Source: Centropus unirufus
Lineage: Eukaryota > Chordata > Aves > Cuculiformes > Centropidae
DNA length: 64,000 bases
Reading direction: 5' to 3'
NCBI GenBank assembly: GCA_013397695.1
Contig: VYZI01000204.1
Coordinates: 469,418 to 533,417 of the forward strand
Of the stretch, positions 47,601-60,700 are shown in pieces. The position numbers and the translations under genes were made by a program. Numbering within the stretch: the first letter of the stretch is position 1; the number at the start of each line of letters is the position of its first letter. The notes under the pieces are model-generated. The model was not told the DNA's origin. It searched no databases and saw nothing but the letters and a program-made list of their open reading frames with translations.

Positions 47601-48771
47601 TTAAAAGTATATTATTGAGCAACACTAGTGCAGAAAGGACTACAGGAGCCTGAAACTCTTTCTGCAAGCCTTACCCTTCCTGTTCCAAGGTGACTGAGTC
47701 GAGCCAGGTGAGGCCTGTTTTTTCGTTGCCATTCTGAATTGTGATCTTCTCAGGGGTCACCGTCACTTTTAAACCCAGGTGCTTATTTGCAATGCCAAGT
47801 TTTCCGAAATACGTGTTCTTAATCTTTGCATCGTTATCTACTATCTTATCACCAATGAGTTCTCCATTGACTGTGATGCCTAATATCAAAAAGGAAACAT
47901 TGAGTGTTGTTAAATAGATAGGACCTGACCAACGGGTGGCAAGGAGTGTCAAGGAAACTTAACAGTGACTCAAAAAAACCAACACAAGTTGAAAAATAGA
48001 ACAGAATTACTGGTGCGTGGTTGTGCCGAAGTAGAATAAAGCTCTGGGGGGGTCTTCCCCAGATTTCCACAAAGATTATACATTAGGAAAAAATTCTTCA
48101 CTGAAAGGGTCACCAGGCACTGGCAGAGCTGCCCAGGGAGGTGGTGGAGTCCCCATCCCTGGAGGGGTTTAACAGACAGGCAGATGAGGTGCTTGAGGAT
48201 ATGGTTTAGTGGCGGACAGGTATGGTTAGGCTCGATGACCTCAAAGGTCTTTTCCAACCTGGTGGTTCTATGATAACTGCCACTTTGGGGAGGAAAGTTA
48301 AATATTTCCTAGAGCCCAGAGCGTCTATGGTGGGCCCAGATAGCCTGTGTGCCTTCTTTACCAGGTATTTAATGCAATGGCAACTTAAGGATTATTTTAT
48401 TGCCTGTTATTGAGCTACTCCCCACTGAGACAAGGAATGAAACTATGTCTCTCAGCTCTCATAGGGGTTTTCTAACACGGTTTAAAAGTTCATTTTGCTC
48501 CAAGAAGTTAAAAGATAGTCTTGGTAATAGCACTCTATCACAGCTACTGGAACACCTACTAAATAGCTTAAAGAGTATTAAAAGACATAAACAGCCTTTA
48601 AACAGAAGATATTTTGCTATAACTATCCTGATGTAGCGTATTTAAAAAAATACTCACCTGTAACTGGATCATTTATTAAATTTAACACAGCACCCGGGTC
48701 TTCATTGATATTGAAACAAATGGCATCTTTTTTTTGTGGCACTGATATAATGAAGTGTGGATCTCCATCAA
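44640..48771 (-). CDS. ITIH3: ITIH3 C-terminal exons (5), with DPHFI site
   Basis: Exons in coding order: 48658-48771, 47675-47879, 46251-46423, 44859-44970 and 44640-44769. The first reads VDGDPHFIISVPQKKDAICF. The Asp before Pro is the known point where heavy chains are cut and esterified to chondroitin sulfate. Then follow GITVNGELIGDK, TYFGKLGIA, LHQVWKKHPLHQDFLGLY, HGLLGQFFHPINF, ATMIIKNNELIVTR and GWQKDFRRDPAHG to the stop. Confidence 0.95.
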
Positions 48772-51700
48772 CTGCAAAGGCAAATCACTGGTGTTTGAAT
48801 AGCGTTACACGGGTTCAAGGCACTGCACGAACACTTAACCTTGTGACAATGGAACTGCTGATGCTGGGGACCAGCAGGAACTGATCCCTGCATGAGTTGT
48901 GTGCCCAGCTTAGTCCATCCCATCCTCCAAAGGAGCAGATGGGTCCTAAGGAAGCTGCTACCTTCTCCCCAGAGCGAACGATGTCCTTTTCCACCCTTTC
49001 TTTCTCTGGTACGTGGCATATGTCCTGCTTCCTGACCACTGCAAAGTTTAACAGCTGGGTTGTAGGTTCAGGATGGCCTAAGTGCTTGCTTATCCCTGAG
49101 GGCCAGGAAAGTATCACAGAGGGTGGGAAGTTCACCTGAGCAGAGAAGCTGCAGTTATCAAGACGAAACCCAGCAATGGGAAGGAAGACTAAGAAAATGA
49201 CCCTACATGATCTCAGTGACTTGATCTTTAAAAAACATTGAGAGATGTTTAAAGCAAATTAAAGTACTGGCCCCTTGGAAATATAGAATGGCTACTTTTG
49301 AGGAAAGGAATTTTCTAAGAGACTCGTTGTGCTATTTGGTCTTAAATACCCTCTTCTTCTCTCCCCCAAAGCAGACTCAACTCAAAATACTCACCACTAG
49401 TGTACCACGTGGGGTGTGATGCGTACAGGTAAGACACTTGTGGTGCTGCAGAGAGTAAAGAAAAAAGGCCTGTTAGGAAAAACTCAGATCCAAGTGGAAT
49501 ATTTACATGCTATCTGCACAGCACATGCAAGGGATCAGGAAGTTAATATGCTAGGTAAATTGCTAAATGGCAGTTTGTGGCTCTTTTGAATCAAGCAAAG
49601 CTTCGGTTTCACTTGTACTCTAAAATGCTTTGAGGGTTTCCACAAGGCCCACGTAACGCACCTGTAGGACACAAATGTCTCCAGCCTGAGGATGAAGCTG
49701 TCCATCAGGAAGGAAACACATTATTCATTCAAACCTTTTGAAAATTTGACTTTTTTTTTTTCCAGGATCAATTTAAGTCTTTTCAACAAAGACTTGAGGA
49801 AAGCAGACACAGACTGAGAGAGAGAGACTGAGATTTATCTCCAGAGCAAAACCAGAAATCTAACTCTCCAATGTCCAGGTTTGCCCACCCAGCAATCTCT
49901 GGGGTCAATTGCTGCTTCTCTCTCTTGAACTGTTTTCTCTCTGAAAACTGTTTATTTTTGTATGTTACTGAATATATTAACTGAGCCACAGATGCTGACA
50001 GCACAGTCCCTTGCTTTATGTAAATCCAAACGGAGATGTAAATTCAAAGATTTCAACTCCATCCTTTGCTCTTGGGAAATGGCTTGCAGGAAAAATTCGC
50101 ATTTACTCCTTAAATGCTATTTAGCTGAAACTTATCTCTCTGGAATTTGTCAACCTTTTTGTGTGTTTTCAGCAGTGAGCGATGTTTTAGCAGTGAGCAG
50201 AATTTGGTAGCATTTGTTAAGACAGAGTTGTAAACCCAGAAAGGGCAGTTTCTTTCTCCCTGGTAGTTGCAGCTGTCTGAATCAATTTCCTCTGCCAGAT
50301 GTTGCTTCATTCAGAAACTTAAACTAATGACTTACACGACAAAACATGTGAGACAGGCGATGCTGTGAATGGAACAAAACATTATTTTAGAAGATGGAAA
50401 GAATAAAAAACAACCTTTCCCACTTCCTCTCTCCAAAACCAACTCAAACCCCTTGTAATTATGTACACATTTTTAAACATTTTAAAAAGAAAAATTAATC
50501 CAGAACAGTCTATTTAGTACTGCAGCACAGCAAGTGTCATGAATGGGTGGAAAGCACACCCTGCTTTTCAGCAAAAACGTTATTTCCCCAAAGGCACAGG
50601 GTTTGCTCTGTAAGGGGCTGGTGCAACCTGCTCTTTGATTCCTCTGCGTGATGTCATTCTAAACTGCACTGTGGGGAAATCAGTGAGGTTTATTCACCTG
50701 CTTTGACATTTTTCTAGTCTATTTTTTACATCTGAATCAATGGAGGGGAGGGCTTTGTGCTGGAAGTAGCAATGCCAGCATCAAAGAAGACATCTCTGTA
50801 TGAGAGAACTGCTACACACAGGTACCTGGGATTCACCAGCCCCAGCCCTTGAAAGCAACTTTACTGGTGCTGGGCCTGAATCTTGACACCATAGCATGCT
50901 GCAATTTTCAGAGCTCTGAGGAACCCCACTGAAAAAGATATTTACAAACTTCTCCGTCTGAAAAGTCTTTAGTCTATTTATAACAGAGTCTTGATTTATT
51001 CAGCAAAAATTTAATGAGAGTATTGCATCCTGGCTCAAGTAAGCGATGCAGGAAATCCATCTCTAACAGTTACAAATATTGAGTAAATTTAATAAGAAAT
51101 ATACGTACCTTCAGCTGTTACCGTGGGCAGGGAAGAAGTAAGAGGAAGAAAAAGAGGAATTTAGTTTCAGTTGTATGGTTAAACAGGAAGGATTCTGACC
51201 CTGTTAAAACACATTCTAAGAAAACAAAATTTAAGGTGTTTGACAATTAAGTCAGGTATCCTCAGCATTTTACCATTCAATTTCTTCCCAGTGATACAGC
51301 TCAACAAACAGAAATTCCCTGAAAGTAAAAAACTGTTTTGTGGGGCAGCAAAACTGCAATTAATTATGTGCATAACTAGAGCACTATTAGTGATTGCTTA
51401 AACATTTTAAACTGTGCCAACACGAAGGCCCTTCCCTAGGGTGATGTCAAGGGAACCACTGGATTCTCAAATACAGTAGAATTGTGGCAATGCCTGTACC
51501 TTCAGTGGGTTTATCAGCAATCCCATCTTGATTGTTGCTGTCTTCTGGCTTTGTTACCACCATGGATGTCAGTGGTGTTACAAACTTGTATTTCAGTGAG
51601 AGATCCAGGGCCTCGGCTGTAAGATTCTCCTTTTCTTCTCCTGTGGCTGCAATACTGAATGCAGGCAGAGACTTCTAGCATCAATGATTGCTGAATTAAT

Positions 51701-54700
51701 CCCTGAACTCTGCATTAAATGTGTTTTTTCAAAATGAAGTCATTTCTCTGCAGCTAACTTATCAATAAGAAATATTGGTTACAGTCTAAGGGCACTTCTG
51801 CTTCCACCAGATAGCCCCAAAAAAGGCAAAATTGCTTTAACTTTGCCATGATTTAAACTTGTTTGATTTGCAACCTGAAGTCAGAATTCTGAGGTTGGGG
51901 AGAAGAATAGGTTGGGGGGCGAGGGGGAGATGGTGGGTTCCTTATTGGTTTTTATGCTTTCCCATTAGCAGCTCAGTGTGGTGGATATTCCAGCCTCACA
52001 TCCTAGAAGCTGCAGGGGTGGTTTAACTGGTACATAGCAAGGGTGTTATTCTCGGTGTAATTACCGTTTTTCCAGGAGTTGCTCAATGGTGAGATAAGCC
52101 CAGAGCCTTTCGATGTAATCTCCAAATATGTATTCTTGATCTTGGAAAGCTTTGGCTGTTTGCTCAGCATCTTGTTGTGTTGTGTATGACAGCACGTCGT
52201 TCGCCTGTTAGGAATAAGCAAACTGTATCCTAAGTCACCAGGGATTTGCAGAGCCTCCCAAAATCAAGACCTTGACATCTGAAAATCTTCTTAAATGGAA
52301 AAACAGTCTGGTCCTACACAGCACTTGCCCAGGGGGTTGTCAGTGTTGTAAGAAAGTAAGTAGTGGACACTGTGGGACCTAATGCAGCTTCCAAATTCAC
52401 GTGGCATTTTTGTTCATTGAAATTTGGCTGCTCAGGATTTAGAGAACTTTGATTATGATGCCAATCTCATACAGGAGTGTGTTCAAGCACATATGCTGGC
52501 TGACTTACTAATAATACATTGTATTTGAAATATACTGAATGTCTTCAATACATCCCAGTGCATGTGGCATATATGCAGTTCACAGTATTTATGGTAACGT
52601 GATCTATAAGACGTTTATGTTGTGTTTCTTGAATATGCGGGGCAACAATTTTCACAGAAACCAGATCTGAAGAGGTGTTTAAATTACTTGGCTCACATCA
52701 GAAGTAGATTTCTATTTTAAGAGGAAGGCATTTCAAACATTCAGCGGGCTTATCTGTCAGGTTTCTTCACCCAGGGAGGACTGGCGCCTGCTAACACTGA
52801 GCAGAACCAGGTAGGGTATTTAGAGACTAAACTACAACAAAAATACCGGTGAGCAAAGCTAATCCAATCCCACCGCACAAAGCTGTTCCAGGCTGACCTG
52901 ACTACACCTCACTGAGTCAGGCAAGTGATTTGCAGTTTTAGAAGCAATGGCTTTAACATGTTTAGTTTCTCACTTAATGCAGTAACACATCTAGTCACTG
53001 AGATAAGGAAATACCATGTTTTAAGTATCACCAGCTTGGAACATGCAGGCATTTTAAGTAGCAAGGAAATACCTTATCTAAGTGAAAGAAATCCATACTT
53101 ACACCTTCACCTTTCACATTTACAGTCAAACTGTTCTGGTGGTTGTCTATGAAGCGCCCAGCCACCACAATCTCAGACCCATCATAGAAATGCTTAAAAC
53201 TGTTTCTAGTTAGGTCTATTATTTCATTTTCTGGGTACTTTAACTCCACATCCATGAGCATGGGATTTGCCACCTCATCATAAAAACCCTACAGGAAAAG
53301 ATGTAAAAGAAAATGTTTAACTTTTGTTGTTTCTTTAATTCATAGGTAGATCCGTACACAGAAACATACTGCAATGAGAACTAAAAGTGTATTTTAGCAG
53401 AAATATTTAATTATTCAGTTAAATCTCAGAGTACAAGGCCTAAAAATCCACATATAATGGAAATGAGAATGGACATACAAACTCTTCATTCTCGTTAAGA
53501 GAGAGGAAAAATATCTGAGGACAAGTTGTGGATGAAGAGCTCCACCAATGTTAATCGAGCTTCCCCCTGTTTGATAGAAATCTAGACCTCTTCCCTGCAG
53601 AGACTGAAATGACAGTTGGGTTGGGTTGCTTTGGAGGGGGGATATACCTGCTAGCAGTGACTTTCTTATGAGGGAATACCAAGAGCCTTTATGCTCTGTC
53701 ATCCTTCCCTCCTCTCGACGTGACATTAACTACATGATTTGTGAGGTGTGGGAGATACAATGGCTGCAGGAATTTTGCTGCAGACCACCAAGGTGTCCTT
53801 CAGAACTGTGACTTGTGTCACTCTCTGCCAAGTTTTGAATCCTCTTCCATAGCCCACAATATCTCCCTTTTACTGCACTTACTTCCACTTTCTACTTATT
53901 TAAGAGAAAGGGAAAATTAAATACAACTAATGTTCTGATACAGCAGGCTCTTGAGTATGTCGGTACCTGAATACACTTGGGGAGTTCAATTACTTCAATA
54001 AAAAAGAATGCCACTATAGTTATCTGAATTAATGTATCTTTCGTTCTAGTTTAAGTGCTGATTACTGTACCTGAAGCTGTAAAGCTGCATCAGAATCAGC
54101 ATAAATCCGACGGGCCAATCCTTTATTCTCCAGAGCCATCCTCTCCAAGAAGCTGTAGTCTATACCATATCCAAACCCAAGATTGTACAAGGGATATTTT
54201 CCTTCAATGGCTTTTTTGACATGTTGCTGAATCTCCGCAGTGTTTGATACGCCTGCATTAAAGCAGAAACAATTTGAGTTTTCCTCATAAAAGATTAAAA
54301 TGATCCCAAAAGGAACGTGGCTGCTCACATTTGGTTTTCTTAGGAGGCCTAGTAAAAGATGTTTTTGGTAATATGATGCTGGTACAGTGGCATTTTAATA
54401 ATGAGAACATCCAAAGTCAAAGGCGGAGGCCGATTTGAACAGCTTTTTTTTATAAGCTAATCCACTCTCCACTATTCCTCCTGGCACAAACTTACCTTGA
54501 TTCGGATGCCCATCTGTTAACATAATAATTATAGAAGCACTTCTCTCAGGCACAAGGTTTCTTTCATGACCAGCGTTCAGCATATCAATTCCCTTCATTA
54601 AACCTCCATGTAAATTTGTCACTGCAAGGCAGACATAGAAACCTGGTGTCAGCACAGACAGTGAAAAGAAAGGCCTAATTTTCCACTGGAATCTGACAAG

Positions 54701-57700
54701 AGCTCATTAGAGTACAATAATGAAAGTTTTGGGTTTGCCAGCAGGAAGATACATAGAAAGAAAAGTACCTGGTCTTTAGAAACTTAAGGAAAAATAGATC
54801 TTGTGTTCTGAGTAAATTTCAACTTTAGGGGTGTCTCATCATTAATAATAATTTTAAAAAAGCATTGTGCTCACAGGCTGAACTGATAAATGAACTTACA
54901 CGCTGACCTACTGGCAAGTCCAGTACTTACTGCCTTCAGTGTCGATGCCCCGAACAAACTTCCTTGCTTCTTGCAGATTGTCAGGAGTGGCTTTGATTAA
55001 CGTTTCTTTCCAGGTGTGCACGTCACTACCAAACAGGACAAAATTGAAGAAGTCGTCTTCTTTAATGTCCTCTAAGATTTTTAGAAGTGCTTCTCTTGTC
55101 TGTAAGACAAAAGGATTTAAATGTATGGTTCAGCATTTAATGAAGCAGGTGCTTACAGATTTTACACGATGAATCCCTCAGCATTTGGGGATTTTATCTT
55201 TTAAAAAGCACATAATGCAAAAATTCAATGCATTCATAATTTTGCATTCATAATTTTGCATTCATAATGCAAAAAATGCTTGTTCTGTGCTTGCCAGTCC
55301 CTGTGTCCATTTCAGAGTGGCTCTAGTGAAGTCAGCCAGCTGGTAAATCTCTACAGCCAAGAGGAAAATCAAGCCTTACATCATGGATCATTGCTTACAC
55401 CGAGGGAAGCTGGCATGGCAAATCATAAGCGATGGGAATTGTGTAGCTATAGTTTGGTGGAGAAGCTCAGACCCAAGCAAGCATGAAGCACTAAAACCTG
55501 AAAATAGTGAGCATTACCTTAGAATGAGGAGTCCTAACTATGAAAAGAGCTCCTGCTTCCCAGAGGAGACAGAATGAACAACAGAGATAACACACAATAC
55601 TATACATACATTTGATCTTTGGAACTGTCCGGGAATGTGATAGAGCTCTCTGGAAATGATATTGAGAGTTTTGAACTCGCAGGAAAAGTAAGTAAACATT
55701 TTGTTCTACAGGTAACGCTTCAAACTAGTCCTTATGTTACCGAACATCAGCGAGGGCAAAGCACAAAACCACTCACAACAGCTTAGCAGCACATATGGAC
55801 AATACACCACTATGCTGGGACTTCATAGCAATGTAATAACTTACCTGTTCTATTCCTCTTCCAGACATTGAGCCGCTAATATCTATTACAAAAATAACAT
55901 TCTTGGGCAACTTCGGAAGATTCGTTGGTGCAAAGAAGTGTACAAAGTAGCCGTTGACAATCTGCAAAATAAAACGTGAAGAAAACAACCAAACCTGAAC
56001 TTTTGCACACTGTAAAGGTAAAATGGATTAAATTAATTTAATTTAATATCTAGCCCCTGAGTATATGAATAGGTTTTAACAGTCCTGACTAGTCTTACCT
56101 CTGTCCATAGGCCCAGAAGCTTCATTTAATCACAAGCCTGGGGCCCTGCCTGAGCTACCCTGTGAGAACACCTCTTTCCAGCTGTGTCACGGCCATACCT
56201 GCTCCTGTCCATAGATTCCACTGATTCCTGCCTTCCTTCCTTGACCTTCTGCTTCATCTCCACAAACTTGGCTGATGACGTGGACTCTCAGTGGAATTTG
56301 ACTGCTGTCTGCCCTGCTCAGGTACTGCGGGGAATAGGCTCTTGGCTAGAAAAACCCCAGTGCTGCCAGCTGTGCTGTCACACTCAGCCCCTTGTCCTTT
56401 AGGGAAAAGTTGACCCTCGCTTCTCCTTGACCTTTGCTGTGCAAGCTAAGCTGCTCAAGAGCTTAAACTTTCCAGCTGCCAGCTTTACCTGCAAATTATC
56501 AGGTGTTGTTCTCTTCACATCATATTTTACAGTAAAATCCCCATCCAAGGCAGACTGTGAACAATTTGAGCAGGTTCTCTGCTGGTCGAGAGTTGGCTTG
56601 AAAGAGATGTGCCCCTGAAAAGAAAAGCCGTGATTAGATCTGAGCCATAGTAGCTGAAAATTTTCTACAGAATGCAAAGAAATTTGCATCTTTGTAAAAC
56701 GACTCTATTTAAATTCACCGACATGAAAATAATCTGTTTTATCAGATTTGCTATTAGTTTGTACCCATAAATATTTATATATTCATTGATGTAAAGGCTG
56801 CTGTCTGGAACTGTCTTCATATGTTTACTGACCCTTCTTCCTTGGTTCAGCCCTCTGCTCTTTCCTTTAATAAGCCCATTGGATAAGTCTATGTCTTAGG
56901 GATTCTATACCACCCTACATGAAAAAACTACTTGTTACTGTTCTCCTGCAAGAAATAGTCCTAGCAGCATCCAAGTTCCCAACCACCATTGTGGGACAAG
57001 ACCTCCTCGTTTGGGTACAGTCCCATGCTAAAAGCCACGTGGCTCCTGAATGGCACACAGATGGCCTCTACCTTGCCAGCTTGGAATTCAGACCTCATTG
57101 ACACAGACAAGTCTATACTGCATTTTTTCTTATATTTGCCCTCCCACTCCCATTGGCAGCCACTACCGCTTTGTGGCACTGACTTCATTATAACTGAGAT
57201 AAATAAATTACGGAATGCAGTAGTCATTGTACCTTTTCGCCTGAAAAAGTTTTTTTAATGATATTTTGTAGCTCATTGGTGATGAACGTTCCTTCCGCTT
57301 CCAGGTCAGTGATGCCCTGGGGCTCAAATATATTTACTTCAATCTGAAATATTAAATGGAAAATTCAGTGTCATTGATTATGCCACAAGAGGTCAAACTT
57401 AGCCATTTACAGGAGGATCAGAAGCAACCGCAGATGTGAAAGAGGGATTTTTGTAGAAGCAATAAAACGTTAATTCAATTCATATGAAATTTGTAATGGC
57501 AGTGCAAACCCACATTTGTGTGGACACACCATAAGACAAACAGGCCTTTTTATACACAGAAGTTAAAAACAGAGCTAGAAACACATAAAAATTAACAAAA
57601 CTGCAAGTTATTTGGAAGCTAGACAGTGAAATTTTGTAGAATAAAGCTGTGTAAACTCTTATAGATGCTAAGTTTCATCATTATTTTTTCACAGCATTTT

Positions 57701-60700
57701 CTGGGCATACAAAGGAAAACAGTTTTGCCTTAGCGCTGGGTTTTAGCAAGGCAGAAGTGATCAAAGACAAGTTTTGGCACACAAAAGACAATGTTCTATA
57801 ATGCAATTTATGTCTTGTAATATAAGATAGTGTCGTTTCACGGTGGTGTGAGAAAGATATAGTTTATCCTGTAAAGTCACTGATGAAAAGCTAATAGTCT
57901 TCTATTTCACCCCAAGGCATCATAACGGCTTTTTCAGGTTTCCACATATTTCTTTTAGAGGCTTGATAGTTGAGCCAATTGGTCAGGCTTATGAATAAAA
58001 ACCTGTGCTAAAGCTTGCAGGGCTGCCCATGTGATTCATTAGGAATATTGTCACGGGCCTTTAGCTCACCGGAGAGCCAATGGGAATGCCCATGGCACTC
58101 CTCTTTCGACAGATGTACAGAATGCCATCATCCCTTAAGTTCCATTTTCTGATTTGGCCCAGTTTCCCATTTACCTCAAAATCTTTGACAAGCTGCTTCG
58201 GTTTTACTTTGATGAGCATCTCATATTTTCCAAACTGTCGCTTCAGCAATTCCTCGTATGTGAGTTCAAAAGTGACTTTGCTGGCTGCTGCAACGTTGAC
58301 TGAGACTGTGAATTTTTCTGTTTTCCTTCCTGAAGCTCTGTGGTTAAGTGGGTAAGAAAAAGAATATCTTTATTCTCTTCCACGCTGCTTATTGTTTGGG
58401 TTGGTGGAGTGTGGTTCTCAAAAGGGAGTAAAACAAAGATGGGAATTTTAATACTCAAATAATATGGAATTTATTGAAGTTTCCCAGTGAGCTTAATCCC
58501 AGGAACGGGTCCTACAAAGTCAGAGAAAGTTGCAGAAACAGACTTTACATAATTGCAGACGCACTTGTACAGTCAGAAGTTGTATTTCCTTTTTATCATC
58601 TACTCTACAATAACTCTAACTTAACGATTGTTCTTTAGTCCTGCAAAAATCAAACCTCAGAAATATGCCAGAACAAGGCGTTCCCAATCCCACAATTTGC
58701 TACAGGAGGATGGCATGGAGGCCACACAAGGTATCGTTCTTACTTGACAAGACCAGCGGTCTGTCCCTTTGAAACAGCCTTCTCATATTGCTTTTTGGCA
58801 ACTTCTTTTTCCTTTATAGTTCCAGGGTAAGTGACACCGTCAATTGTCCTGCGGATGGAAACGTCCCAGTTTAGCCGAAGGGTTTGCACCAATACGTGAC
58901 AAGATACTGAAGGCAGTTCCCTGCTTATTGATTGCTTTGCTAAACAGCACTTTCAGGAATCTGAGGCTGCCAAGATTTGAGCACTGAAGCCAGCCTTTGC
59001 AGTGAATTTAGCTGGAATTAAGAGCTTTGTGCTCAGTAGCTGAAGAGCATCGAAACCAAATTGTACTTTGAAAATTAATTAGCTCAAAGCTGGGCTTGAT
59101 AGCAACACGACTTACATCTGCCATACTCCTCCACTTCAGCAGCTTGACAACCTCATCTCATCTAATGGCAAGATAATTCTCTGGATGAGACACATCCCTC
59201 CAAATGAAGCTGCCTACAGCTGAACATTCCATCCTTACACTCCTTGCACCATTGAACAGGCATTTCTCACAGGGGATTCTTCTCATCCAATAATAAAAAT
59301 TCTAGCATGCATTAAGGATTGTTATGCCCTAAAAGCTTCTCTTTCTTTTTACTGAGAGTACAACAGGCATAGTGTGATTAGCAGAGATGGACGTGTTTAA
59401 AGCATATCATGGTGTGAGAACTGCATATTATTGCAACTAAAGGTACTAACGTGAAGGAATAAGTCTCTCTCCTTCCTGCCTTTCAAATATGATGTTTAAA
59501 TGAAAAGATAAATTAAGCTATAATGTCATAAGGGAAAATCAGTAATGGAACTTTTCCAGTTTGATAACACCAGATTAAGTAAGTGGTATTTCTGAAAAGG
59601 CAAATAGGTCTCCAGAGGAGATCCCTGTTCCCTAAGGTCCACGATGATGAACAGAAATAAATGAAAATCAGCCATTATTTTATAGATGTACCAATGTTTG
59701 CCTTTCTCCAAGTATCTTGCATGTTAAGTTTTGTTAGCACCAGAAAATTCAGAAATCTACCGAATGGCAATGTTAAAATGAACATTTTGGTTCACTTCCT
59801 CCCAGTTGCTTTTGCCCAGATTTTCAGCCCTCTCTAGCAATATCGTAAAGATTACACACATGCTGAAGTTGGTAATGAAGGCTGTCTTAGGGAGTTCAAC
59901 ATCAAAGAAGACTTCTTTGTGCTCGTTTCCACGATTGACAGCTCGACTGGTGATGACATTGTGGGCAAATCGGGAAGTTACTTTGCTATCAATTTTCATG
60001 CTATAGATTTCTATCCCATTGACGACCTGCAGATTGAAAAACGAAGAAATTAAATAAAAGAAAAAAAGCCAGCTGTTACACTGATGTCTCCGTTAATCAG
60101 CTACAACCATATTTTCCAAAAGAAATCACGGCAAGACGTTCTACTTCTCCAAAGCAAAACAGGAAACCATCAAAAGAACTGGAGCACAGCTGTGTATCCT
60201 TGGGTATCTACCACTGTCCTCATTAGGTGCTTGCTATTCCAGGAGTTATAATTAGAGCCGCTTTAACAAAATACTACCATCACAGCAAAGACACTGCCAT
60301 TATGAGAACTGGTTTTTTTGTTCTGCTGAGAGTGTCTTCTGTTTATGGTGACTCAAAGAGTGCAATAACTTACTGCTGCCTCACTGTGACTGCCATTATC
60401 CGTTGAGTGGATGACTCTTGGAGCAAGGGGATAAGTAGTCAACTTGTTTAAAAATAAACCTAAACACTTCCAGATGGCTCCAAAATCCATTTTATGTTAT
60501 GCTCAATTTCCTCACTCATTCTTCTTTACTCAAGGAAAAGGGTAGGGCTGTATTTATTTCATTCGAATGCTCAGATATAAGGTTGGTGGCATAGGTAACA
60601 GGTATATATGTGCCCAGGTATTAAGGCAAGAGCAGGTCTGACTCCTTGGGCAACCCCACAACAACAAGGTCTGCTTCTTGCAGTAAAATCAGCACCAGAA

